NCBI GenBank assembly: GCA_002328835.1
Contig: DCWN01000033.1
Span: forward strand, 130,922 to 194,921
From: Acidobacteria bacterium UBA2161
GTDB taxonomy: Bacteria > Acidobacteriota > Vicinamibacteria > Vicinamibacterales > UBA823
DNA: 64,000 nucleotides
Direction of reading: 5' to 3'
This document shows, piece after piece, positions 52,100 through 60,937 of this stretch. The first letter of the stretch is position 1. Every line of letters starts with the position of its first letter. The notes below the pieces were generated by a model. That model did no database searches. It was not told the origin of the DNA and worked only from the letters and a program-made list of their open reading frames with translations. Made by a program: the position numbers and the translations under genes.

Positions 52100-52348
52100 C
52101 TACCAGTCTCGTTCATGGACGACGTCATCAAGGGTCAGGGCCCCCTGAATACTGATCGCCTTCGTGGGGCAGATCTCTTCGCACAGCTTGCAGAAGATGC
52201 ACTGGACGGTGTTCACGATCTCCATCTTGTCGGTCTCTTCATTCGCATCGAGGACGCTCTGCGCGCACGCTTCAACACAGAGCGCCGCACCGCAGGTGCA
52301 TTGTTCCTCATCGTACGCGTAGGTAATCTTGCCGGCCGTCCACTTCAC
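52100..52348 (-). CDS. Two-cluster ferredoxin
   Basis: An 82-residue protein with two iron-sulfur motifs: a first, irregular one (EQCTCGAALCVEACAQSV, C-x-C-x4-C-x3-C) and a canonical second one (VQCIFCKLCEEICPTKAI). It resembles the small subunit of adenylylsulfate-reductase-like flavoprotein pairs. Its start codon overlaps the stop of the flavoprotein gene (ATGA at 52348-52345), so the two are translated together and probably form one electron-transfer complex. Confidence 0.86.
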   Translation of the reverse strand: MKWTAGKITYAYDEEQCTCGAALCVEACAQSVLDANEETDKMEIVNTVQCIFCKLCEEICPTKAISIQGALTLDDVVHERDW

Positions 52349-54108
52349 GTTGCACGCTCTTCGTATCCTTCAGGTTTCATGAAGACCAGGTCAACCGGTT
52401 CGGATGCGACGGTCATGGCTGCATCACCCGCCCGGGTGAGCGTCGTGTTCCTGAGCCAATTCGTGTCATCACGATCGGGGTAATCCAAGCGCTGGTTGTA
52501 GCCTCTGGACTCCGTGCGGTACTGGGACGACGAGACGATCGACTGACCCGACATCACCATGTTGATCGCTTCCATCGCCTCGCGCAGCTTTCGATAACTG
52601 CCCGAGGCGGAGAGGTTCGGGATGGCTTCCTCCTCCACCGCCTTGAGGCCCTCCAGCCCCCGCTGCAAGCCTTGCCGATCTCGTAGAGGCCCAGCGCTCT
52701 TCCACATGATTCCCTTGATGCGGCTCTTGATGCTCCCAGGATCACCGAGATGACTGGGCGTTCGACTCAGGATGGTCTCGAGGGCTGCCGCTTGGTCTTC
52801 AGTCCACTCCCTCGACTCGGAAGTAAGCTCCGGCACCGCGGTGGCGTGGGCTCGTTGAGTCGCGCTCCGGCCGGCCATGACACCGGTCACGAGTGCGTAG
52901 AGCAGGGAGGATCCTGGGGAGACATCGCCGGCGGCAAATAGTCCTGGCACGTCGGTTCTTCCCCGCTCGTCGATCCGGACCCCGCCCCCTTTGAAGTCCC
53001 CGATGCAGATGGGGGCCACGGGAAGGGGATGTTCCTGCAGGTTGAATCCCCTCAAGAGGTTCTGCGTGAAGATCCCCTTGGAATCGACATTCCACAGGTC
53101 CTTTGGGACCTTGGTGAGATCGAGAAAGACCGCGTTGTTCTTGCCTCGTCCTTCCAGGATCTCCGTCATGGAGGCCTTGATCAGATGGGGAACGAGTTCG
53201 ATGAAGGGCCTGCCGTATCGTCTCGAGAGATTGTCATCCAGCGACAGGGTGGCGCCCTTGCCCGCGACCCTGTGCTCCTGGGCGTACTTGAGAAAGAAGG
53301 CCTCACCCTGGGCGTTCCTGAGCACCCCACGTGTTCTGGCGACAGACCCCGGAATCCAATACTGAGGGACCCCGTCCAGGGCGACCCCCCAGTTGTCAAA
53401 CCCCATCATCTCCATATCCGTGAGGGTCGCGCCGGCGCGACAGGCCATGGCCAACCCGTCTCCGGTCATGCGAATCGGGGCATAGCTCCGTTCGTAGATT
53501 TGGCCACACGATCCCGTCGCCATCACGATGGAGGAGGCTCGAAAGGTGACGAACTGCTTTTTCCGGAGGTCGAATCCAACTGCGCCAACGATCTCTCCAT
53601 CCTGTCGAATGAAGTCGGTGATCATCGTCATGATCCGGGTCTTGACACCAATCTTCCTGGCATGCGCGAGCAGAGGAAGCATCATGTGGGTGCCATAGAC
53701 AGCCGGGGGCCCCAACCAGCGCTGGGCATAGATGTCCTCGACACCGAAGTCCCGCAGTTCTTCAGCGCGCGTTTGCATCTCGCAGGCGACGGTCATCGCA
53801 ATCCGCTGGTTGGCCGTGAAGTTGCTGCCTCCAGTTCGTGCGCCTTCCCTGACGAAGTACTGAAAGGAATCCTCAATCGAAGCCTCGAAGTTCATCCCCG
53901 GCTCTGCCAAGCCCATCTTGACCAGATAGTCGGGCGGGACCCGGGCCACCAGGGCCCCCGCATAGATGGAGGCGCTGGCCCGCGTCAAGATGCTCTTCTC
54001 CACCAACAAGGTCTTGAGTCCGGCCCGCCTGGCCTCAATGGAAGCCCTGAGGCCGCCCATCCCACTGCCGATGACCAGGACATCGCATTCGGTCGTCGTT
54101 GTCTTCAT
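52345..54108 (-). CDS. Fumarate-reductase/AprA-like flavoprotein
   Basis: A 587-residue protein. I took the ATG at 54108 as start (MKTTTTECDVLVIGSGMGGL), since the longer frame upstream adds no homology. It has an FAD fold, GARTGGSNFTANQRIA, SSIVMATGSCGQIYERSYAPIRMTGDGLAMACRAGATLTDMEMM, EHPLPVAPICIGDFKGGGVRIDERGRTDVPGLFAAGDVSPGSSLLYALVTG, and a C-terminal helical domain (MWKSAGPLRDRQGLQRGLEGL) typical of succinate/fumarate/AprA flavoproteins. Its substrate is unknown; with the coupled ferredoxin it may feed electrons to other enzymes of the island. First in the operon. Confidence 0.87.
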   Translation of the reverse strand: MKTTTTECDVLVIGSGMGGLRASIEARRAGLKTLLVEKSILTRASASIYAGALVARVPPDYLVKMGLAEPGMNFEASIEDSFQYFVREGARTGGSNFTANQRIAMTVACEMQTRAEELRDFGVEDIYAQRWLGPPAVYGTHMMLPLLAHARKIGVKTRIMTMITDFIRQDGEIVGAVGFDLRKKQFVTFRASSIVMATGSCGQIYERSYAPIRMTGDGLAMACRAGATLTDMEMMGFDNWGVALDGVPQYWIPGSVARTRGVLRNAQGEAFFLKYAQEHRVAGKGATLSLDDNLSRRYGRPFIELVPHLIKASMTEILEGRGKNNAVFLDLTKVPKDLWNVDSKGIFTQNLLRGFNLQEHPLPVAPICIGDFKGGGVRIDERGRTDVPGLFAAGDVSPGSSLLYALVTGVMAGRSATQRAHATAVPELTSESREWTEDQAAALETILSRTPSHLGDPGSIKSRIKGIMWKSAGPLRDRQGLQRGLEGLKAVEEEAIPNLSASGSYRKLREAMEAINMVMSGQSIVSSSQYRTESRGYNQRLDYPDRDDTNWLRNTTLTRAGDAAMTVASEPVDLVFMKPEGYEERAT

Positions 54109-54169
54109 CCGCACGGCATTGTAGCCCCGACGGACGGCTGGCAGGGTAGAGTGGTAACGGGACCGAGTG

Positions 54170-54664
54170 ATGACGCTCGAATCCATCGAATCCAGGGTCA
54201 TCGAGACCCTCCAGGCGAACCGGATAGGTTACCGTCTCTTGCCGCATCGCGAGCCCGTGTTCACCGTGGAACAGGCGGCCAGGCAGCGTGGTGTGGTCAA
54301 GGACGAGATCGTGAAGTCGATTCTGCTCGTGGACAAGAACGGCCGATACGTCATGGCCTGCGTGGCCGGAGACACGCGGCTCGATCTCAAGGCGATCCGC
54401 GCCTGCCTCGGGAACGGTTGGACCCGGCTCCATTTCGCGAAGCCGGACGAGATTCGGGCGGTCACCGGGTCGGTTCAGGGGGCCGTGGCGCCGGTGGGGC
54501 TGCCGGAGCATCTGCCGGTGATCTTCGATGAAGCGATCGCCCAGCGCCGCACGGTCAGCATCAGCAGCGGAGATCCGATGGCCGGACTGGAACTCGACCG
54601 AGCCGATCTCGTTCGCGTGGCCGGTGCCCAATCGGCACGGATTGCCGAGGCAGGCACGCGGTGA
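54170..54664 (+). CDS. YbaK/EbsC-type aminoacyl-tRNA deacylase
   Basis: A 164-residue cytoplasmic protein starting at the ATG at 54170 (an in-frame GTG lies at 54167). It has the YbaK fold: IGYRLLPHREPVFTVEQAARQRGVVKDEIVKSILLVDKNGRYVMACVAGDTRLDLKAI, with the family Lys near the start of the conserved part, and GAVAPVGLPEHLPVIFDEAIAQRRTVSISSGDPMAGLELDRADLV. Such enzymes hydrolyse mischarged tRNAs. Divergent from the flavoprotein operon; its stop overlaps the next start (GTGA). Confidence 0.87.
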   Translation: MTLESIESRVIETLQANRIGYRLLPHREPVFTVEQAARQRGVVKDEIVKSILLVDKNGRYVMACVAGDTRLDLKAIRACLGNGWTRLHFAKPDEIRAVTGSVQGAVAPVGLPEHLPVIFDEAIAQRRTVSISSGDPMAGLELDRADLVRVAGAQSARIAEAGTR

Positions 54665-55332
54665 GCGAAGAGACGCCGCCCTACCTCTGCCCGACGGCAG
54701 TCATCAACTACGATCACGCGGCCGTCGCGGAATTCGCGACGCGCAGTGCGGGTGACGTGACCGATCTCAGGGAGCAGGCGGTGCGGTTCTACAATGCCGT
54801 CCGCGACGGCATTCGGTACGATCCATACACCATCGAGCTGTCGGACGAAGGCCTCCGGGCCAGCACGACTCTGGCCAGCGGCCGGGCGTGGTGTGTGCCC
54901 AAGGCGGTTCTTCTGGCCGCCTGTTGCCGGGCGGCGGGGATTCCGGCTCGGCTCGGCTTCGCCGACGTGCGAAACCATCTGTCGACGGCGCGGATGCGCG
55001 AGCGGATGAAGACCGATCTGTTCTTCTGGCACGCGTATACGTCCATCCGTCTGGGCGGCGTCTGGGTCAAGGCGACGCCAGCCTTCAACGTCGAGCTCTG
55101 TGAGCGACTTGGACTGAAGCCCCTGGAGTTCGACGGACGCCACGACGCGCTCTTTCAGCCGTTCGATTCCGCCGGGAACCAGGTGATGGAGTACGTCCGA
55201 TATCGAGGAGAGTTTGCGGACGTGCCGATCAGTCAGATCGCGGCCACGTTCCGGCGGGAGTACGGTGCGCTCCCTTCCGCGAAAGAGGCCGACTTTGCCA
55301 GGGACGTCGACAACCTGATGCCAGATCGCTGA
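54661..55332 (+). CDS. Transglutaminase-like cysteine protease-fold protein
   Basis: A 223-residue protein starting with GTG at 54661, overlapping the YbaK stop. The catalytic Cys C78 is in SGRAWCVPKAVLLAACCRAAGIPARLGF and His H124 in FFWHAYTSIRLGGVWVKATPAFN, with Asp or Asn close by. The fold is that of bacterial transglutaminase-like proteins, which act as peptidases or amidases. No signal peptide is seen. Role unknown; translational coupling to YbaK is clear. Confidence 0.87.
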   Translation: MSEETPPYLCPTAVINYDHAAVAEFATRSAGDVTDLREQAVRFYNAVRDGIRYDPYTIELSDEGLRASTTLASGRAWCVPKAVLLAACCRAAGIPARLGFADVRNHLSTARMRERMKTDLFFWHAYTSIRLGGVWVKATPAFNVELCERLGLKPLEFDGRHDALFQPFDSAGNQVMEYVRYRGEFADVPISQIAATFRREYGALPSAKEADFARDVDNLMPDR

Positions 55333-55344
55333 GGGCGCCCTCAG

Positions 55345-55632
55345 TCAGACCGAGGGCTTCAGCCTGTTGGCGCACAAGGCGAGCGTCGCCGTGTTCAGCA
55401 GGAGGAACCCGAACGTGGAGAACCACCGCACTCTCACAAGAGTCCACTCCGCCGGAGTCGCAGTCCAGTCCGGCAGCCCCTGTGGCACGGGTAAGCCGAG
55501 CGCGGCGAAGACTTCCTGACTCACGTAGTCACGGTAGACGTCCTGAAGCGCCATCCAGTCCAGGACTGTCAGGCCTAGCACGACGACGCCGAGCACGAGT
55601 GTGCACAGGGCGAGTAGACGTAAGCGTGTCAT
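55345..55632 (-). CDS. Small membrane protein
   Basis: A 95-residue protein with a helix at the N-terminus (LLALCTLVLGVVVLGLTVLDW) and another near the C-terminus (WFSTFGFLLLNTATLALCA). GGAGGATC lies before the ATG. No family is recognised. Transcribed towards the transglutaminase gene, with a 12-bp gap between stops. Confidence 0.65.
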   Translation of the reverse strand: MTRLRLLALCTLVLGVVVLGLTVLDWMALQDVYRDYVSQEVFAALGLPVPQGLPDWTATPAEWTLVRVRWFSTFGFLLLNTATLALCANRLKPSV

Positions 55633-55771
55633 GTTGATCCTCCTATCCAGTGTCCGCGCGGACTGGCGTCGATTTCACAGCGCGCGTCATTGTCTCACCG
55701 CTCCCTACCGTCCCGTCGGCGCTCGCGCTCTGAGGTAGCGCAGGGCGGAACCGCAGCGCGAGCCTTCAACT

Positions 55772-57010
55772 CTACTCGGGTGCAACCATCTTGGTGACGC
55801 GACCCACGCTCGTGTCGCCGGCATACAGGTTGTCTTGCTTGTCCATGACCCAGTAGCTGGCTTCGGTGAACTGGCCGGTCCCGATGCCCATGCCATTTCC
55901 GATCGCGCCGAGCACCTTGCCATTCCGGTCCAGCTTCAGGAACTGGCCGTCCTGACCGCTCGCCATCCATGGCTGGCCGTGCGAATCGAAATAGAGCGCG
56001 CACACGAGGTTTCTCATCTGGATCGTTCTGAGGAAGGCGCCGTCGCCAGAATAGACGACGATACGGTAATCCTCGCGGTCGCCGATCCAGACGTCGCCGT
56101 TCGTGGGATCGACGGCGAGCCCATGGGCCGAGTTGAACTTTCCCTGCCCGATCTCGTTGCCGTACCACTGATTGATGAAGTTGCCGTTCTTGTCGAGGTG
56201 GAGGATCCGCGAGGCGCCGAGGTTGTTGGCCGGATCATCCGAATCGGTGTCATTGGGGCTCTCGTTTCCATGCCCCTGGGCGATGTAGACATCGCCGTTC
56301 GGCGCAAAGGCGACCATCACCGGCTGCCAGAGCCGCCTCTGGCCTCTGGCTTCATCCCAGTCCCCCCGGCGTCCCCGCTCGCCGATCGTCAGGAGTAGCT
56401 CACCCTCCGGACTGATCTTCATCACGGTGGCGCCATGCGTGGCGGTGATCCAGACATTGTCCTCGGCATCGGCGGCCATGCCGTGCGCCTTGTCCTGATA
56501 GCCGATCACGTCCAGGGCGACCTCGAGGATGGGTCTGTAGTCCGGATCGAACTTGAAGAGCTGCGGCTTGCCGGCTTCCGCGCGCTGAAAGACCCAGAGG
56601 TTGTCCCTCGAATCGAGGGCCACCGCCGGAACACCCCCCAAGCCGGGAGGCAACGAATAGGGGTAGGTGAACGTATACCCCAGCGTCTGTTCCCACTGGA
56701 CGCGCTGCAACTCCTGACGCCGGCGGCCGAGTCGATTGCCGCAGATGGGCGAGTGGCTGCATGGCGGCGTCCCCGCAGCAGCCGTGCGGTAGCCGCCGGC
56801 TTCACTGCGAGGCACTATCGTGACAGTCCCATCCGGATCGACGATCGTTCGTCCACCCGGGTCGGGAAATGATCCCTGCAGAAACCAGGCCGGTGACCCG
56901 TCGCCGGCCGGCCCCTCCGTCGGTGGGCGCGACTGAGGGGATGCCGGCGTCCCGGTGAGCATCAGACCGAGAGCCACCGCGCCAACTCCAGCGAATTGAC
57001 CTCTCTTCAT
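55772..57010 (-). CDS. Secreted NHL-repeat propeller protein
   Basis: A 412-residue protein with GGAGG before the ATG and a signal peptide ending near ASPQ. After a 90-residue N-terminal segment with two Cys (TPPCSHSPICGN), NHL blades follow: GGVPAVALDSRDNLWVFQRAE, KAHGMAADAEDNVWITATHGATVMKI, VMVAFAPNGDVYIAQGHG, NSAHGLAVDPTNGDVWIGDREDYRIVVY, LVCALYFDSHGQPWMASG, ASYWVMDKQDNLYAGDTSVGRVTKM. It is homologous in layout to the 10916 protein. Probably a periplasmic binder or lyase; no catalytic residue is assigned. Confidence 0.86.
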   Translation of the reverse strand: MKRGQFAGVGAVALGLMLTGTPASPQSRPPTEGPAGDGSPAWFLQGSFPDPGGRTIVDPDGTVTIVPRSEAGGYRTAAAGTPPCSHSPICGNRLGRRRQELQRVQWEQTLGYTFTYPYSLPPGLGGVPAVALDSRDNLWVFQRAEAGKPQLFKFDPDYRPILEVALDVIGYQDKAHGMAADAEDNVWITATHGATVMKISPEGELLLTIGERGRRGDWDEARGQRRLWQPVMVAFAPNGDVYIAQGHGNESPNDTDSDDPANNLGASRILHLDKNGNFINQWYGNEIGQGKFNSAHGLAVDPTNGDVWIGDREDYRIVVYSGDGAFLRTIQMRNLVCALYFDSHGQPWMASGQDGQFLKLDRNGKVLGAIGNGMGIGTGQFTEASYWVMDKQDNLYAGDTSVGRVTKMVAPE

Positions 57011-57028
57011 GTCAACCTCCGGATCACT

Positions 57029-57721
57029 CTAGAGTTGGTTGCACAGCCGACTGATCAGAATGGCTCTCACCTGGTCGGTTGCGAACTCTTCGGGCATGGG
57101 CATGTCCGCAGCTGGCCGCGGCAGCCCTGGGCCTTGAGGGCCCACGATGCTCGGCTCGTCCTCCGTCTTGTCGTCCTCTTCTTCTTCCCCCTCCGAGGTC
57201 TCGGCGGTGTTTGGATAGGGTTCCGGTACAGCTTCGCCTGGGACCGGCGGCGTCTTGCACACATCCGGAATTTCGGCTGCCACACCGCCGCCACCGGCAC
57301 CTGCCATTCCTCCGGACGACGGACCGACGGCGCCGGCCGTCGTGAGCGCCCGGAAACGCTCGAGGTCGCTCTCGAACTCGGCGTACTCTCGGCCGGTGAG
57401 CCCGGCGGCCCCGGTCTCGTGCCACGCGGCGGCGACAACAGCAACATCGCGCGCGTCATCGCTGGTGAAGTCTTCGTGCCTCCGACCGGTTGCCTCGACC
57501 AGCGCACTGCGATTCCACGTGCGAGCATCGACCGGCACAGCCTGTCCTCGATTGCTCGCATCGAGTGCCCGAATCAGCGCAACGCGGAAGGACGCCCTGT
57601 TCTCGAGACGAGGCTGTGTCCTGCCCGCTCGTCGCTGTGCGCCAACTTGATCGGCAGACACCACAACGCTCGAGGCTGCCACGATCGCCGCCATGACGCT
57701 GGCAACTTTGAGATGATTCAT
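57029..57721 (-). CDS. Secreted protein of unknown function with acidic low-complexity region
   Basis: A 230-residue protein starting at 57721 (GGAGGG upstream), with a signal peptide (VASVMAAIVAASSVVVSA). Residues about 30-130 are helical and charged (RASFRVALIRALDASNRG, FTSDDARDVAVVAAAWHETGAAGL). A Gly-rich stretch (GGMAGAGGGG) and an acidic run (TSEGEEEEDDKTEDEP) follow, and the end is ATDQVRAILISRLCNQL. No family is recognised. It lies upstream of the NHL gene on the same strand and may be co-transcribed with it. Confidence 0.65.
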   Translation of the reverse strand: MNHLKVASVMAAIVAASSVVVSADQVGAQRRAGRTQPRLENRASFRVALIRALDASNRGQAVPVDARTWNRSALVEATGRRHEDFTSDDARDVAVVAAAWHETGAAGLTGREYAEFESDLERFRALTTAGAVGPSSGGMAGAGGGGVAAEIPDVCKTPPVPGEAVPEPYPNTAETSEGEEEEDDKTEDEPSIVGPQGPGLPRPAADMPMPEEFATDQVRAILISRLCNQL

Positions 57722-57763
57722 GATGACCCTCCGTGGTCCAGAGAGCTCTTCCATCTACCGCCG

Positions 57764-58882
57764 TCAGAGACTTGCCGTCGACTCCACGCTCTTGCGAAGC
57801 TGGAGAAGGTTGGCCTCCGGGGCATCCAGGCTGGCGACGCAACCCGGACCCAGGATGAGCCCGCGCTGATCGACCTGTGCCCAGGCATCCTTCACCTGGG
57901 CATCCAGCTCGGCCGGCGTGCCATGCACCAGCGTCGTGTTCTGTCCGATGCCGCCTATCAGGCACCGGTCGGTCCGGCGTCGCAACTCCCTTAGTGGCGG
58001 CCCCGCCTCCCGGTCGTGATAGTTGAACGCCTGGACCGGGTAGTCCAGAATCTGGTCGACCATGACGTTCTCGCCGTGCGCGTGCAGGATGTTGAACCAC
58101 GATCGCCCGGCGACCGCCTCGAGCACCACGCGGTCGTAGGCCTTCGCGAACTCGGCGTACTCGCTGTTGGTCAGATAGCCTGCGTTGGCGGTCTGCGTCG
58201 CGAAGAACAGACCGTCCGCGCCGCGCGCGACCACCTCGGCCGCAAAGCTCCGGGTCGTCTCCGTCACGACTTCCAGGCCGGCGTGGACGGCGTCCGGCGC
58301 TTCTCGAATGTGCGCGAGGAGGGTCTCCCGTCCGGCCATCTTGAGGCAGGAGGTCAGCGGACTGAACACCGTCTGGGCCAGGGGGACGTCGTCGTTCCGC
58401 TCGCGCAACTCGCCTAGCGCGATCCGCTGCGCTTCCAGGACGACGAGATACTCACCCTCGTCGCCCCTGAAGGTTCGCAGTGTGCGCCAGTCGTCGGGTC
58501 GCGTGATCGGATAACGGGCCTGGACGGGGGGGCGCCTGCCGCCGTTCATCTCGAGCGGTACGCCCCAGTCGACCACCGAGTACAGGCCGTAGGGTGAAAG
58601 CTTGATGAAATCGAGATCGAGTCGGCGCTGAAGCTCGAGCGCCAACTCGGCCAGGCGCCGCGGCGCCCGGTCTCGATTCGGGAAGTGCCACCAGAACCCG
58701 AACGGCAGGCGGTCGGTCTCTTCGAGCCTAAGCGCCCGTTCGATCCGCTCCCGGTGGGTCATGCCGGCCGCGCGCGACCCGGCCGCGAGGCCGGGTGACC
58801 GACCCAGCGCGAGCGCGGCCGTGGCCGTTGCGCCGACACTCAGGAACTCTCTACGACTCCACGCCTGGTAGACCTCGGGCAC
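57764..58882 (-). CDS. Tat-exported uroporphyrinogen-decarboxylase-fold protein
   Basis: A 372-residue protein with a Tat-type leader (WSRREFLSVGATATAALALG). The body is of the URO-D superfamily: GMTHRERIERALRLEETDRLPFGFWWHF, LDLDFIKLSPYGLYSVVDWG, ADGLFFATQTANAGYLTNSEYAEFAKAYDRVVLEAV, FNILHAHGENVMVDQILDYPVQAFNYHDREAGPPL and ILGPGCVASLDAPEANLLQLRKSVES. In this class the related corrinoid methyltransferases (MtaA/CmuA-type) are also members; a HxH motif LHAHGEN is seen. Export makes a heme-pathway role unlikely. Substrate unknown. Divergent from the M19-like gene. Confidence 0.84.
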   Translation of the reverse strand: MPEVYQAWSRREFLSVGATATAALALGRSPGLAAGSRAAGMTHRERIERALRLEETDRLPFGFWWHFPNRDRAPRRLAELALELQRRLDLDFIKLSPYGLYSVVDWGVPLEMNGGRRPPVQARYPITRPDDWRTLRTFRGDEGEYLVVLEAQRIALGELRERNDDVPLAQTVFSPLTSCLKMAGRETLLAHIREAPDAVHAGLEVVTETTRSFAAEVVARGADGLFFATQTANAGYLTNSEYAEFAKAYDRVVLEAVAGRSWFNILHAHGENVMVDQILDYPVQAFNYHDREAGPPLRELRRRTDRCLIGGIGQNTTLVHGTPAELDAQVKDAWAQVDQRGLILGPGCVASLDAPEANLLQLRKSVESTASL

Positions 58883-58988
58883 GCGTGCCTCCCTTGCTGG
58901 CTCGGGACACCAGGATACACCTCGATCACGCCGTGCTACAGTGCCTCACGCCCTACGACACGTCAGCGCGATCCCGCGGAGACCACCG

Positions 58989-60131
58989 ATGAACCGACGC
59001 CAATTCCTCGCCACCGTCGGCGCGGGCGGGGTCGCATCCGACCGAGCCCTCCGCGCGCAGGCCGGCCAGCCGGCCGCCGGCACGGCAGACGAGCTCTACC
59101 AGCGCGCCTACGCCATCGACGCGATGTGCTTCGCCGCCGCGCCGCCGCGCACCTACGTCCAGTACCTGACCGACGAGAAGATCGCCGCCCTGCGGACGTC
59201 CGGCATCACGGCGATGGCGATGAACATGACGGCGAACTACGCCGAGCTGAGCCTGGCCGACAGTCTATTCGAGGCGGTCAGGGACCGGATCGACACCTGG
59301 GACCGGTTCGTCGCCGAGCACAGCGACGTGTTCGTCAAGGTCACCACCATGGCCGAACTAGACGCCGCGAAGCGCTCGGGCAAGGTCGGCTTCATCTATT
59401 GCTTTCAGATGAGCGCGCCATTTGGCTGGGACCTCGACAAGCTCGCGGCGTATGCGGAGCGGGGCGTCCGACAGATCCAGTTCGTCGACGGCCGCCGGAA
59501 CTACCTGGTGGATTCGTGCTGGGAACCTGCGAATGCCGGGCTGAGCCAGTTCGGCTTCGACGTCGTCGACGCGCTCAACGCGCGCGGCGTCATCATCGAC
59601 CTCTCGCACGTCGGCGAGCAGTCGGCCCTCGACGCGATCCTGGCGTCGAACGCGCCGGTGCTCTTCTCGCACTCGGGCTGCTTGGCCTTGTGCCCACATC
59701 CGAGGAACGTGAGCGATCGGAACATCAGGGCGATGGCGAATCGAGGCGGCGTCTTCTGCGTCTACAACCAGAGCGGATGGCTCACGCGGGACTCGACGAT
59801 TTCGATCGACCATTTCATCGATCACCTCGACCACGTCATCAACCTTGGCGGGGAAGATCACGTCGGCGTCGGCACGGACCAGGATGCCGTCGACATGACC
59901 GCCATGCGCCCGGACGAAGTCGAACGGCACCAGGCGACCTTCGACCGACGGCGCGCCGCGTTTCCGCAGTTGACCTGGCGCGTGAGGCACATGCGCGTGC
60001 CCGAACTCAGCCACCCGCAGCGGCTGCTGCACCTGGCGCAGGCGCTCGACCAACGAGGCTATCGGACCGGCACGATCGAGAAGATCATCGGAGGCAATTA
60101 CGTTCGCCTCTTTCGCGACGTCACGGGTTGA
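58989..60131 (+). CDS. Tat-exported M19 (membrane dipeptidase)-like protein, degenerate metal site
   Basis: A 380-residue protein. The start at 58989 gives MNRRQFLATVGAGGVASDRALRAQ, a Tat-type leader. The renal-dipeptidase fold is clear: RGVRQIQFVDGRRNYLVDSC, GVIIDLSHVGEQSALDAI, VLFSHSGCLALCPHPRNVSDRNIRAMANRGGVFCVYNQSGW and GEDHVGVGTDQD. The two later His ligands (SH in DLSHV, FSHS) remain. But the first HxD motif (IDGHND-type) reads AIDAMCFA, and the Glu of the GIEG-type motif is replaced (YCFQMSAP). So a full dizinc site is doubtful; it may bind one metal or have a new role. Confidence 0.84.
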   Translation: MNRRQFLATVGAGGVASDRALRAQAGQPAAGTADELYQRAYAIDAMCFAAAPPRTYVQYLTDEKIAALRTSGITAMAMNMTANYAELSLADSLFEAVRDRIDTWDRFVAEHSDVFVKVTTMAELDAAKRSGKVGFIYCFQMSAPFGWDLDKLAAYAERGVRQIQFVDGRRNYLVDSCWEPANAGLSQFGFDVVDALNARGVIIDLSHVGEQSALDAILASNAPVLFSHSGCLALCPHPRNVSDRNIRAMANRGGVFCVYNQSGWLTRDSTISIDHFIDHLDHVINLGGEDHVGVGTDQDAVDMTAMRPDEVERHQATFDRRRAAFPQLTWRVRHMRVPELSHPQRLLHLAQALDQRGYRTGTIEKIIGGNYVRLFRDVTG

Positions 60132-60226
60132 TTACTGCTTGCCGACTGTGGGCCCGCCCGTGTCGACCTGCCGGGGCACCCTGTCGTCCACCGTTTGCGG
60201 TTCGTCGCTGTGCCAAGGGCGAAGGA

Positions 60227-60937
60227 CGGATCACACCTGAACTAGCACTTCTTGTCGAGTGTAAGCGTAGCGATAGTCCCTACGTCTTCTTTCGGAGTGC
60301 AACAGAGAGGCCCGCGTGGGGATTTCCAGCCGTCCATGGACTTGGACGCAGCCACATCCATTTGCGAGAGCCAAGCCGCAGCCGTGACGAACCTATCGGG
60401 CACTGCCTAGGTTTGCACGAGTGTGAATTCGTTACTGCTGGCCCGCCTGTAAGCAACACGTTTGGCCGAGCACAACGTAAAGGCGACAAGTTCGAACTGT
60501 CAGGGGTGGACCCTTTCAACTCGATTGTCTTACCACTAGTAGGAGCGATGGACCACGCTGAGAAGGTGTGGCGAAGGCATGGCACTCGAGCTGCGCTTAC
60601 CCTGAGTGTCTGTGTAGTTGATTCGCCAACCATCCTCGTAGACGCAAGGATAGAGCCCGGCGAGTTCATCTTAACGCCGTGGATTCGCGTCATTAGGCAA
60701 GAAGTGGTACCTGAGCCTCGCGGAGGGCCAGCGATCAGGTTTTATGTAGTCGATTTTGTTCACAGCTCCTACCTGAAGATGTTTATTGCCGACCACGTTT
60801 TGCCGCTGGGTGAGTTGTTCGCAACTAGGGTCAAGACCAATGAGGCAGTGCTCACTGCTGGTCAGGGCTGGGTTGAGAACATCTACGACTGGCGATGGGA
60901 TGACATTCAGCCCGAGAGGAGTGACCAGACGCCGTGA
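60227..60937 (+). pseudogene. 5'-truncated PD-(D/E)XK nuclease-like gene
   Basis: An open frame of 236 residues with no start codon where homology begins. It starts ITPELALLVECKRSDSPYVFF, the E-x-K strand of a PD-(D/E)XK-type fold, so the N-terminal part and the first Asp motif are missing. The rest (FTLSGVDPFNSIVLPLVG-like region, SVCVVDSPTILVDARI, WIRVIRQEVV, YVVDFVHSSYLKMFI) forms a coherent protein. The base composition is lower in G+C than its neighbours. It follows directly after the M19 gene and is probably a remnant of an acquired gene. The final 180 bp to the rdgB stop hold nothing I can support. Confidence 0.55.
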
